Positions 33,667-41,488 of a stretch of 64,000 nt of DNA are shown here, one piece after another. The notes under the pieces were generated by a model. It saw only the letters and a list, made by a program, of their open reading frames with translations, did no database searches and was not told the DNA's origin. This stretch comes from CALODL01 sp942492115. GTDB taxonomy: Bacteria > Planctomycetota > Phycisphaerae > UBA1845 > CAIVHJ01. The stretch is taken from positions 1 to 64,000 of the forward strand of contig CALODL010000003.1 of assembly GCA_942492115.1 (NCBI GenBank), given 5' to 3'. A program made the position numbers and the translations under genes. How positions within the stretch are numbered: the first letter of the stretch is position 1; each line of letters begins with the position of its first letter.

Positions 33667-35277
33667 TTACATTCTGAAGACACTGTGCGCGCGTGAGCGT
33701 GCAGGCGCGTTCAACGCGGCCGAGATCCCCAGGGCCAGAACAGTACGCGTCGCTGTCGGGTCAATGACACCGTCATCCCACAACCGTGCCGTGCTGAAAT
33801 ACGCCGAACTCTCGTCCGCATATTTGTCGAGAATCGGCTGCTTGAAGGCCTCGCGCTCTGACTCCGGCATCGGCGGTTGTTTCTTGTGGGCCAGTTGATC
33901 CATCTTGACGGTCAGGAGCACATTGGCCGCCTGCTCGCCACCCATGACGGAAATACGCGCATTGGGCCACATCCACAGCATGTTGGGCTGAAATGCTCTT
34001 CCGCACATTCCGTAGTTTCCGGCGCCATAGGAACCCCCGATGATGACGGTGAATTTGGGAACAGACGCATTGGACACCGCGGCAACCATCTTGGCGCCAT
34101 TCTTGGCAATGCCTGCCGACTCGTACTGGCGGCCGACCATGAAGCCAGTGATGTTCTGCAGGAAGACGAGCGGAATACCACGCTGGCTGCACAACTCAAC
34201 GAAGTGCGCCGCCTTGAGGGCACTCTCGGAAAACAGCACGCCATTGTTCGCGACGATGCCGACGGGATAGCCCCAGATTCGAGCAAAGCCGGTCACGAGC
34301 GTGGCGCCATACAGGGCCTTGAACTCATGAAAGCGGCTGCCGTCGACGACACGGGCAATGACTTCACGAACATCGTATGGCTTGCGCGTATCGTGTGGAA
34401 TGATCCCGTATATCTCGGACGCCTCGTAGATTGGGTCCTCGGGCTCGTGATCGGCCAGGTCGTGACGCTTCGTCGATCGAACGTTCTGCACGATGTGCCG
34501 TGTGATGGCCAGTGCATCCTCATCATTGGCCGCATAGTGGTCGGCCACCCCCGACTCGCGGCAGTGCACGTCAGCACCGCCCAGGTCCTCCGCCGATACC
34601 TCTTCGCCAGTCGCGGCCTTGACCAGTGGTGGCCCGCCCAGAAAGATGGTGCCTTGCTGGCGAACGATGACGGTCTCGTCACTCATCGCCGGGACATACG
34701 CTCCCCCAGCGGTACACGAACCCATGACCACGGCGATCTGTGGAATCCGCATCGCCGACAGCTGCGCCTGGTTGTAGAAAATGCGCCCGAAATGATCGCG
34801 ATCAGGAAAGACCTCGGACTGTAGCGGTAGGAACGCACCGCCCGAGTCAACCAGGTAGATGCACGGCAAATGGTTCTCACGGGCAATGTCCTGGGCCCGT
34901 AAGTGCTTCTTGACGGTTATGGGATAATATGTTCCGCCTTTGACCGTCGCGTCGTTGGCCACGATGACACACTCGCGCCCGCAGACGCGGCCGATGCCCG
35001 TGACAACGCCCGCCGAGGGTGCAGCACCATCGTACATTCCGTCGGCCGCCAGTGCGCTGAACTCCAGAAACGGCGTATCGTTATCGAGCAGTTTGTCGAT
35101 GCGATCGCGCACGAAGAGTTTGCCACGTTGCCGGTGCTTGTCCACGGCTGCAGCACCGCCGCCACGCTGTACCACTTCGAGCCGAGCCTCGAGCTGACCG
35201 ATGTGCTCCTGCATATGGGCGCGATTCTCGGTGAACCCTGGATCGGAGCTGTTGATCTTTGACTGCAGAACATCCAT
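33667..35277 (-). CDS. Methylcrotonyl-CoA carboxylase beta (carboxyltransferase) subunit
   Basis: A 536-residue crotonase-fold carboxyltransferase with YLVDSGGAFLPLQSEVFPD, VMGSCTAGGAYVPAMSDE, LQNITGFMVGRQYE, GGSYGAGNYGMCGRAF and the MCC-beta hallmark PNMLWMWPNARISVMGGEQAA. It transfers CO2 from carboxybiotin to 3-methylcrotonyl-CoA. First gene of the liu operon. The ATG at 35277 has no Shine-Dalgarno sequence, and a -10-like TATAGT ends 6 nt upstream, so the mRNA may be leaderless. An isovaleryl-CoA dehydrogenase gene, often part of such operons, is not in this window. Confidence 0.93.
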   Translation of the reverse strand: MDVLQSKINSSDPGFTENRAHMQEHIGQLEARLEVVQRGGGAAAVDKHRQRGKLFVRDRIDKLLDNDTPFLEFSALAADGMYDGAAPSAGVVTGIGRVCGRECVIVANDATVKGGTYYPITVKKHLRAQDIARENHLPCIYLVDSGGAFLPLQSEVFPDRDHFGRIFYNQAQLSAMRIPQIAVVMGSCTAGGAYVPAMSDETVIVRQQGTIFLGGPPLVKAATGEEVSAEDLGGADVHCRESGVADHYAANDEDALAITRHIVQNVRSTKRHDLADHEPEDPIYEASEIYGIIPHDTRKPYDVREVIARVVDGSRFHEFKALYGATLVTGFARIWGYPVGIVANNGVLFSESALKAAHFVELCSQRGIPLVFLQNITGFMVGRQYESAGIAKNGAKMVAAVSNASVPKFTVIIGGSYGAGNYGMCGRAFQPNMLWMWPNARISVMGGEQAANVLLTVKMDQLAHKKQPPMPESEREAFKQPILDKYADESSAYFSTARLWDDGVIDPTATRTVLALGISAALNAPARSRAHSVFRM

Positions 35278-35283
35278 GGCGAG

Positions 35284-35289
35284 ACTATA
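35284..35289 (-). promoter_or_regulatory. Possible -10 box for a leaderless liu transcript
   Basis: TATAGT on the minus strand ends 6 nt before the carboxyltransferase ATG, which would put the transcription start at the initiation codon. The -35 region is not recognisable. Confidence 0.4.
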
Positions 35290-35334
35290 TCGTGAGGTGT
35301 GCGGGCAGGCCAGTCGGCCGCCTCACTGCGGCTT

Positions 35335-36015
35335 TCACATGGGCGCGGGCACACCCAGCGACTGTAGTTGTCTGCCGCCGGTCTCGACGTCCTTGACCAG
35401 TTCCTCGAGGTCGGAGACGACCCAGTCAGCTCCGGCCTGGGTCAGTCGGCGCCCTGAACAATCACCGGTACTGCAGCCAATGACCGGCAGGTTGGCGCGG
35501 GCTGCAGAGCGTACGACTTCGGGCGTGGAAGCAACCACCACGACGCGGCGACGGTCGTCGGCCAACGCGGCCAGTTCCGAACTGCGGCGCGCGGCATCCG
35601 TGGACAAGCCACGCATCTCGAGGAACAGATCATCGAGATTGACGGCACTCAACGCGGCTTGTCGTGCACTGCGATTCTTTCGGGCAGTGACCAGGACACG
35701 CTCACTGGAAGGACTCAACCGCTTAACGAGGGCCGCAACATCATCGTGCGGTTCCAGGCCAGCGACGCATGCGTCGCTCTCGAGAACTTCAAGCAACGTG
35801 GCTTTGAACTGGTCGGCCTGCTTGGGGGTTGTGTAGCGCACCATCATCGCCGGCTCCGAGCCCGTTCGAACCAATCGCCAGAATGTGGCCTCGTCGGTCC
35901 GCGCCGCCCCCACCGCCGTCGCCGCCTGTCCATACGCCGCCCACCAGCATGGCTTGGGATTCATCAGGACGCCGTCCATTTCGATGATGGTTCGCAGGGG
36001 AATCGAGTGCTGCAT
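35335..36015 (-). CDS. HAD-superfamily protein with degenerate catalytic motifs
   Basis: A 226-residue HAD-like protein. Motif I reads TIIEMDGVLMNP: the nucleophilic Asp of the usual FDMDGVL is Glu. Motif II survives as VLVTARKNRSA. In the motif IV region, where homologues have GDTPDD, it reads VASTPEVVRSAA, so the Mg-binding acidic pair is gone. The C-terminal IGCSTG and LTQAGADWVVSDLEELV are typical of phosphoglycolate-phosphatase-like HADs. It is probably not a normal phosphatase; a binding or regulatory role is possible. It is read in the same direction as the liu operon, 57 bp upstream of it. Confidence 0.7.
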   Translation of the reverse strand: MQHSIPLRTIIEMDGVLMNPKPCWWAAYGQAATAVGAARTDEATFWRLVRTGSEPAMMVRYTTPKQADQFKATLLEVLESDACVAGLEPHDDVAALVKRLSPSSERVLVTARKNRSARQAALSAVNLDDLFLEMRGLSTDAARRSSELAALADDRRRVVVVASTPEVVRSAARANLPVIGCSTGDCSGRRLTQAGADWVVSDLEELVKDVETGGRQLQSLGVPAPM

Positions 36016-36221
36016 GTCTCTCCTCGGTCAACCGTTGCGGGGCGCAGGTCGTGGTCTATCAAGAAAAAAGTTCTTCACGGATTTGCGGGACCGGACGTCC
36101 TCCCCGACTGCGGGCTCGAGCGCTTGACCGTCCGCCGGAGGCGGACCATGCCTCGAACCCTCCGCCACGCGTGTGTCAACAGAATCATATGTGCAGGCCC
36201 ATCCCGGAATGTCGTGATAAA

Positions 36222-36257
36222 CCAAAAAGAAAGCCGGAGAACGATGTTCTCCGGCTT
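36222..36257 (-). terminator. Rho-independent terminator of the HU gene
   Basis: A perfect 12-bp stem, AAGCCGGAGAAC (36231-36242) and GTTCTCCGGCTT (36246-36257), with a 3-nt loop. On the minus strand it is followed by TCTTTTT, just downstream of the HU gene. Classic intrinsic terminator. Confidence 0.85.
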
Positions 36258-36307
36258 GTTTCGCGTGACTTGATGATGCGGTTGTGCGAGCAACCTTCAG
36301 AGCGCAA

Positions 36308-36736
36308 CTACACCATGTCCTTGAGATTCTTGAGCGGGCGGGCCTTGATGACGGTCTTGGCCGGCTTGGCCTTGAACATCGTCTCTTCACCAGTGAATGG
36401 GTTAATGCCTTTGCGCGCCTTGGTGGCGGGCTTCTTCTGAGTCTTGATCTTGATCAAGCCAGGAATGGTGAACTGCCCGACGCTGCGGGGTCCGAGGTCC
36501 TTCTCGATGAGATCCGACAGGGACTCGAAGATCGAGGCTACTTCACGACGACTGATGCCGTTCTCTTCGGCGAGGTATCCGAAGATCTCGCTCTTGGTGC
36601 GGGCCTTGCCCGACGCGGGCTTGACCTTGGCCCGTGCTTTGGTCTTGCTGGCGGTTTTCTTAGCAGCCTTCTTACCGGTCTTCTTCTTGGCGGTTTTCTT
36701 ACCTGCCTTTTTCTTAGCTGTCTTTCTCTTGGCCAT
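36308..36736 (-). CDS. HU/IHF-family DNA-binding protein with histone-like Lys/Ala tail
   Basis: A 142-residue protein. Residues 2 to about 50 are a basic low-complexity tail of KKAGKKTAKKK-type units, resembling bacterial H1-like proteins. The rest is an HU-fold domain (RTKSEIFGYLAEENGISRR, VGQFTIPGLIKIKTQKKPA, and the beta-arm KGINPFTGEETMFKAKPA with the intercalating-Pro region NPFTGEE). It should bind and compact DNA as a dimer. The start MAKRKTAKK at 36736 follows AAAGGA; an ATG at 36769 is less likely. An intrinsic terminator follows. The tail is probably disordered and may be acetylated. Confidence 0.88.
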   Translation of the reverse strand: MAKRKTAKKKAGKKTAKKKTGKKAAKKTASKTKARAKVKPASGKARTKSEIFGYLAEENGISRREVASIFESLSDLIEKDLGPRSVGQFTIPGLIKIKTQKKPATKARKGINPFTGEETMFKAKPAKTVIKARPLKNLKDMV

Positions 36737-36908
36737 GGCGATTTTGTCCTTTCTAGGAAGTTCTTTCATGTGGGTCGATCATTGTGTGGTCGAGCCAACG
36801 TGGGCGAAAGTATCCCGTTTTTGCGGGGTATTCAAGCAAAGACTTGTCTATTTCCCGAGAAAAAGCGTCGTTCAGAACACGGCCGCAAGCCGTATCCCTG
36901 TGAATTCC

Positions 36909-37484
36909 TTACGGATCTTGAATGATCGGCAGGTTGATGCGCCGTCCGCGAGGCGTTTCCCGGCCTACGAAAACAGCCTGATCAGTACGATCGCGTGGCC
37001 CCTCGATGCCCTTTGTCACAGGCATGACTATCGACAATACAGCCATCCAATCCACATAAAAATACGGCACGTCCAAACGCTGGTGCAGCGCCTTGAGCTC
37101 ATCCAGTAACGCCTCGGTCGCCGGGCCCTGCCACCCCGCGGCCTTCGGGTCACAGTAGAAAATCCGGCAACCCAGCGGACGAAACGGCCGCACCTGGCAC
37201 CGTCCGCCCACTGCATGCGGGCAGCTGTCCTCCGCGGCAGGATCCAGGTTCGACACGTGCGCCAGGTAGTAGCACACCTCCAACGCGGTGACGTACAGCC
37301 GGTGCCCGAACTGACCGAAATGACAGCACTCTGACTTGTTCCAGCAGGTTCCCGGCTGGTCCGCGATCAGGGCGTCGGCCCGGGCGTAGAATGCGGTCAT
37401 GGCGGTGATCACGTCGGAGCGGCTTGCAGCCCGGCGCAACGTGACCAGCGAGACCCCTGCGATGCTGTCTCCCGAATCGGACAT
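36909..37484 (-). CDS. YkgJ-like Cys-cluster protein
   Basis: A 191-residue protein with Cys groups CWNKSECCHFG, CPHAVGGRCQVRPFRPLGCR and IFYC, matching the CxxxCC...C...C pattern of YkgJ-type putative zinc or iron-sulfur cluster proteins. I chose the start MSDSGDSIAG at 37484; the longer frame to 37562 adds a Cys-containing N-terminus not supported by a ribosome site. The biochemical function of the family is unknown. It is divergent from the DUF1579 gene and reads towards HU. Confidence 0.75.
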   Translation of the reverse strand: MSDSGDSIAGVSLVTLRRAASRSDVITAMTAFYARADALIADQPGTCWNKSECCHFGQFGHRLYVTALEVCYYLAHVSNLDPAAEDSCPHAVGGRCQVRPFRPLGCRIFYCDPKAAGWQGPATEALLDELKALHQRLDVPYFYVDWMAVLSIVMPVTKGIEGPRDRTDQAVFVGRETPRGRRINLPIIQDP

Positions 37485-37586
37485 AGCCCCTATCCTAGCT
37501 GTTCCGAAACCAATACACCCGCATTGATCCGGACTCTCCGCGAGGCCGGGGCATCGTCCCATTGGATCACCGAAGGGCTCTTGCGA

Positions 37587-37598
37587 TAGAATGCGGCC
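37587..37598 (+). promoter_or_regulatory. Probable -10 region of the DUF1579 gene
   Basis: TAGAATGCGGCC includes a -10-like TAGAAT, with TTGGAT 19 bp upstream as a possible -35. The same 12-mer occurs on the minus strand at 12951-12940, in the leader of the first nucleobase permease gene. Confidence 0.4.
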
Positions 37599-37691
37599 GA
37601 ATTCGAACGAGCGGGCGTGTCATCTGGGACATCCAGATCGGCTGCTCATCGATGACCGCGAGCACGACCATTTCACGAAGGAGCACAATTC

Positions 37692-38327
37692 ATGAACGCA
37701 AGAAAGTCCCTGATCGCAGTGATTGCCGTCGGCGCGTGTGTCGCGGGTGCGCGCCTGGCCTTGTCGCAGGACACGACGGTCAAGACCCCCGAGGGCATGC
37801 CGGACATGTCGCCCGAGGACATGGCCGCAATGCAGGAATACATGAAGCTGACCCAACCGGGCGAGCCGCACAAGTTGTTGAAGTCATATGTCGGCACGTG
37901 GGATACGGTGACCAAGATCTGGATGGGTGGCCCCGGCTCGGAGCCCATGACGTCGACTGGTTCTTCGGTTTTCACTTCTGTCCTGGGGAGTCGTTGGATC
38001 AAAGAAGAGCACACCGGCACGATGATGGGCATGCCTTACGAGGGCGTGGGCATGATGGGGTATGACAATTACAAGAATCTGTACGTCAGCACATGGTTTT
38101 CGAACATGGGCACGGAGATGCTGCAGATGTCCGGCGCCCGCAACCCGAAGACCGGGGTCGTCACGATGTACGGCACCATGGATGAACCCCAGATCGGCGT
38201 TCACGGCCGTACCGTCAAGTATGTCATGACACCACAGGATGCCGACCACTATACGTTTTCCATCATTGATCTCCACGCCGGCGATGACTACAAGGTTATT
38301 GAATTGAGTTACTCACGACGCAAGTAG
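37692..38327 (+). CDS. Exported DUF1579-family protein
   Basis: A 211-residue protein with a signal peptide (MNARKSLIAVIAVGACVAGARLA region). The mature part begins with a Met-rich stretch (EGMPDMSPEDMAAM) and carries the DUF1579 core: PHKLLKSYVGTWD, WIKEEHTGTMMGMPYEGVG, GYDNYKNLYVSTWFSNMGT and SIIDLHAGDDYKVIELSY. The fold is a lipocalin-like beta-barrel and the function is unknown. A strong AAGGAG site lies 8 nt before the ATG. The family is frequent in planctomycetes. Confidence 0.85.
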   Translation: MNARKSLIAVIAVGACVAGARLALSQDTTVKTPEGMPDMSPEDMAAMQEYMKLTQPGEPHKLLKSYVGTWDTVTKIWMGGPGSEPMTSTGSSVFTSVLGSRWIKEEHTGTMMGMPYEGVGMMGYDNYKNLYVSTWFSNMGTEMLQMSGARNPKTGVVTMYGTMDEPQIGVHGRTVKYVMTPQDADHYTFSIIDLHAGDDYKVIELSYSRRK

Positions 38328-38475
38328 GGTCACAACACTTGTCCCCGGTGCGGCGGACGCGTGGTGACCACCACAACAGCGCCAGTACACCGCGGGCCGG
38401 ACATGATGCGTCGGCGGCAACGCCACATCAACCGTTGAGCCCGCATGGCCTGCCATTCCTCTTGATTGGAAGAAC

Positions 38476-39234
38476 GTGTTCAACGCCCTGAAGCAACTCG
38501 ACGATCTGCTCCGTGGACACAAGACTGCCCCCGACCAGCTGGCACGTGGGGATGTAGACCTGCCACTGTGGGTCTTCGCCCCACTGGCCGTCGCGTTGGG
38601 TGCTACGTACGGTTTTTTCATGGGATGGTATGCCGTCGTCACGCGCGAGCCGGCCACGTGGATGCAAGTTCTTGCCGCAATGATCAAACTGCCCGCCCTG
38701 TTCTTACTGACCCTGGTGGTGACCGCTCCGTCTCTGTATGTCTTCAGCACGCTTGCCGGCAGCCGTTTGCGCATGGCGTCGGCGCTGAGATTGCTGGTGG
38801 CTGCGATCGTCGTCAATCTTGCAGTTGCCGCTTCCCTCGGCCCGATCCTCGGGTTCTTCACGTTCAGTACGACCAGCTACTCGTTCATGATCATTCTGAA
38901 CGTGTTGCTGATGACCATCGCAGGCACCGTCGGCCTGGTCTTCCTGCTCCATACCCTGCGTCGTCTGGTCGATCGACCAGTAGACACGGCCGAGCAACCG
39001 GACGAGGCACCGGGGCCGATCGAGCCGCTGAACACCTCTGAACGTGCGCTGGGGCAGGCCGGGTTCATCTTTCGCGTGTGGGTCGTGATCTATGCCTTGG
39101 TCGGTGCCCAGATGGGTTGGCTTCTACGACCGTTCATCGGTACACCCGACATACCCTTTACGTGGTTTCGTGAGCGCTACAGTAATTTCTTCGAATCCGT
39201 GCTCATTCACATCCGTCACCTGATCAACGATTGA
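38476..39234 (+). CDS. Multi-pass membrane protein A, tandem paralogue
   Basis: A 252-residue protein with about six hydrophobic segments. The GTG start at 38476 follows GGAAG. N-terminal part: LWVFAPLAVALGATYGFFMGWYA. The last third carries VGAQMGWLLRPFIGTPD, followed by F.WFRER..NFFESV. I do not recognise a named family, but the same motif recurs in the next gene, 7 bp downstream, so the two are paralogues that probably work together. No enzymatic motif is seen. A Yip1-like or permease-like topology is possible, unproven. Confidence 0.65.
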   Translation: MFNALKQLDDLLRGHKTAPDQLARGDVDLPLWVFAPLAVALGATYGFFMGWYAVVTREPATWMQVLAAMIKLPALFLLTLVVTAPSLYVFSTLAGSRLRMASALRLLVAAIVVNLAVAASLGPILGFFTFSTTSYSFMIILNVLLMTIAGTVGLVFLLHTLRRLVDRPVDTAEQPDEAPGPIEPLNTSERALGQAGFIFRVWVVIYALVGAQMGWLLRPFIGTPDIPFTWFRERYSNFFESVLIHIRHLIND

Positions 39235-39241
39235 AGGCACC

Positions 39242-39901
39242 ATGCGCGCACTGGCCTTCACCGACGCATTGCTCAGAGGCACCGGCCCATTCGAACCCTC
39301 GGCGGCCCACCGTGTGGGACCCGCGCGGATCATCTTGCTGGCCGTGGTTTTCGGCCCGATCTACGGCGCATTCATGGGCAGCTATGAACTGACCACGCCC
39401 GCACGCGCCCTGCAGATGGGCTTTGCAGCGTTGAAAGTGCCGTTGCTGTTGTGTTCGACGACTGTACTGTGCCTGCCCGCATTCACCGTGCTCAACACGC
39501 TTCTGGGATTGCGCAAGGACTATGGCGCCGCCTTGAGAGCTATTCTGTGTGGACAGGCCGGCATGAGCATCGCTCTGGCCTCGCTGGGACTGCTCACCCG
39601 TATGTGGTACTTCTCAGTACCCCACTATCGGGCCGCGCTGCTGTTCAACGCCATGATGTTCACCCTGGCCACTCTCGCCGGACACCTGGTCATGCTCCGC
39701 TACTACCGCCCGCTGATCGCCCGACATCACGGCCACATGATCGCCCTGTGCGCGTGGGTCGCGATGTTTGCATTCGTCGGCATCCAGATGGGCTGGATGT
39801 TGCGACCGTTCATCGGCACCCCCGATCTACCCGTCATGTTCTTCCGGCCCGAACCATTCGATAACGCCTACGTCATCGTGGCCCGCCTGATCTTCAGCTA
39901 A
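39242..39901 (+). CDS. Multi-pass membrane protein B, tandem paralogue
   Basis: A 219-residue protein aligned end to end with the upstream neighbour: FGPIYGAFMGSYE matches LGATYGFFMGWYA, LCLPAFTVLNTLLG matches APSLYVFSTLAG, and VGIQMGWMLRPFIGTPD matches VGAQMGWLLRPFIGTPD. The start at 39242 is 7 bp after the previous stop. It ends at the edge of the palindromic repeat array. A heteromeric membrane complex is a reasonable inference. No function is known to me. Confidence 0.65.
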   Translation: MRALAFTDALLRGTGPFEPSAAHRVGPARIILLAVVFGPIYGAFMGSYELTTPARALQMGFAALKVPLLLCSTTVLCLPAFTVLNTLLGLRKDYGAALRAILCGQAGMSIALASLGLLTRMWYFSVPHYRAALLFNAMMFTLATLAGHLVMLRYYRPLIARHHGHMIALCAWVAMFAFVGIQMGWMLRPFIGTPDLPVMFFRPEPFDNAYVIVARLIFS

Positions 39902-40603
39902 CCCTGCACCGAGCTGGCAGCCCAACGGGGAGAATCAAGCATGCCGCAGCAGACGGCCCCCTACCAAGGGGCTCTGTGCGAGAATCAAACAAGCCACACC
40001 AGACGGGGCACGTCACCCGGAAGACCACCACAAGCAATAACAAAAAGCATCCCCGCCCCGCGAGGATCCAACGGGGCAGAGCCCCTTGGCAGGGGGCTCG
40101 GGGGACGGCCGTCCCCCGAAGTTGAGTCTGACATCCGGGCTCGGGGGACGGCTGTCCCCCGAAGTTAATTCTGAAACCGGGCCGCCCTTGCGAGTAAAAA
40201 GCTAGCCACACCAGACGGGGCAACTCACCATGAAGAACAACACAAGTATTACAAAAAGCATCCCCGCCCCGCGGGGATCCAATGGGGCAGAGCCTCTTGG
40301 CAGGGGGCTCGGGGGACGGCCGTCCCCCGAAGCTAAGTCTGACATCCGGGCTCGGGGGACGACCGTCCACCGAAGTCAAGTCTGACATCCGGGCGCGCAC
40401 CAACGAGCTGACAGAACGTTTCGCGAACGGGGCATTCATTCGAAAGAATAACCCCTCCACGATTGCCAAACGCGCTAGGCTGCCCCGCGAGGATCCAACG
40501 GGGCAGAGCCCCTTGGCAGGGGGCTCGGGGGACGGCCGTCCCCCGAAGTTGAGTCTGATGTCCGGGCTCGGGGGACGGCCGTCCCCCGAAGTCAAGTCTG
40601 ATA
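39902..40603. repeat. Three-unit tandem array of double palindromes
   Basis: A gene-free 702-bp stretch between convergent genes. The palindrome CGGGGGACGGCCGTCCCCCG and variants occur six times, at 40099, 40142, 40310, 40353, 40526 and 40569: three pairs with exactly 43-bp spacing inside each pair and 211-216 bp between pairs. Each pair is preceded by a GGATCCAAYGGGGCAGAGCC stretch, which itself contains the hairpin GGGGCAGAGCCCC. The unit start GCCACACCAGACGGGGCA is repeated at 39992 and 40205. An inverted copy of CAGAGCCCCTTGG-type sequence lies at 39957-39976. Any frame through it gives artificial GGRPSPE repeats. It probably acts as a bidirectional terminator or REP-like element. Confidence 0.8.
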
Positions 40604-41392
40604 TCAAGCAGGGTGAATGACCCGGCCTTCCATGCCGCCGGAAACGGGCAGGATGGCGCCGGTGATGTGGCCCGCCAGGAGGCTGGATGTCAGGAAGACG
40701 ATGGCGCCGGCCATGTCTTCCGGTTGGGCGATCTTGCGCAACGCCATCGTCGAGGTCGCGCGGTTGACGATGGTCTGGTCCTGCAGGGATCCGGAGGACA
40801 TCGGCGTATCCGTCCAGCCTGGACACACGCAGTTGACCCGCCCCCCGGCGCACAAACCGACGATTTCGTTCTTGAGGGTGCGGGTCAGACCGTAGGTCAT
40901 GGCCGCTTTGGCCGCCGCGTAGTCGGCGTGGCCTGCCTCGCCAACCATTGCCGCAGTCGATCCGATCAACACGATGGAAGCGCGGGCCGGTCGAGTGTCG
41001 GCGACATGCCGCATATAGGCACGGCAGGTCAGAAACACGCTGGTCAGGTCCGCCTCCATGGTCGCGTGCCACCGCTGCAGTGACATCTCGTGCAGCGCTT
41101 GGTCGGGTTCCGGCCAGATGCCCGCATTGACCACAACACCGTCGAGGTTGCCCATGGCTTTGATCGACTGGGCGAAGATGCGGTCAACCTGAGTTTCTTC
41201 GCGCAGGTCGGCGCGCAAGGCAACGGCATCGGTCGACAGACTCGTGCCGAGCTGCTCGGCACGGTCTTTGTTCTTGTGGTAGTGCAGGCTCAGACGTGTC
41301 CCCTCGGCGGAAAACGCACGAGCGGCCGACTGGCCAATACCACCTGAGGCACCAGTGATCAGAACGTGCTTGTCGCGAAGTCCCGTATCCAT
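40604..41392 (-). CDS. Short-chain dehydrogenase/reductase (FabG-like)
   Basis: A 262-residue classical SDR. The NAD(P) loop is VLITGASGGIGQSAARAFS, with NAG in VVVNAGIWPEPD, the catalytic Ser in IVLIGSTAAM and the YxxxK in ADYAAAKAAM. The C-terminus LPVSGGMEGR is typical of 3-oxoacyl-ACP-reductase-like SDRs. I chose the ATG at 41392 (MDTGLRDKH). The physiological substrate cannot be told. Its stop lies 16 bp from the last palindrome of the repeat array, which probably terminates it. Confidence 0.85.
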   Translation of the reverse strand: MDTGLRDKHVLITGASGGIGQSAARAFSAEGTRLSLHYHKNKDRAEQLGTSLSTDAVALRADLREETQVDRIFAQSIKAMGNLDGVVVNAGIWPEPDQALHEMSLQRWHATMEADLTSVFLTCRAYMRHVADTRPARASIVLIGSTAAMVGEAGHADYAAAKAAMTYGLTRTLKNEIVGLCAGGRVNCVCPGWTDTPMSSGSLQDQTIVNRATSTMALRKIAQPEDMAGAIVFLTSSLLAGHITGAILPVSGGMEGRVIHPA

Positions 41393-41488
41393 GATCGCGG
41401 TCCAGTCCTCATGAAGGTCTGACTCATTCCAAGCCCGCCCCGGGCAGCCCTTCGGGTTTGTCGCCAAGCCGTCGTGTTCACACAGAGC

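Noticed and set aside
31395..35277. Acetyl-CoA carboxylase or propionyl-CoA carboxylase operon
   Set aside because: The carboxyltransferase has the MCC-beta motif WMWPNARISVMGGEQAA and neighbours are a methylglutaconyl-type hydratase and HMG-CoA lyase, so leucine degradation fits better.
39902..40603. CRISPR array
   Set aside because: Units are 211-216 bp with internal double palindromes, only three copies, no short spacers of constant size and no cas genes.
39894..41072. 392-residue frame with GGRPSPE-type repeats
   Set aside because: The repeats are a by-product of translating the palindromic DNA array, and the frame runs antisense to nothing coherent and into the SDR gene in a wrong frame.
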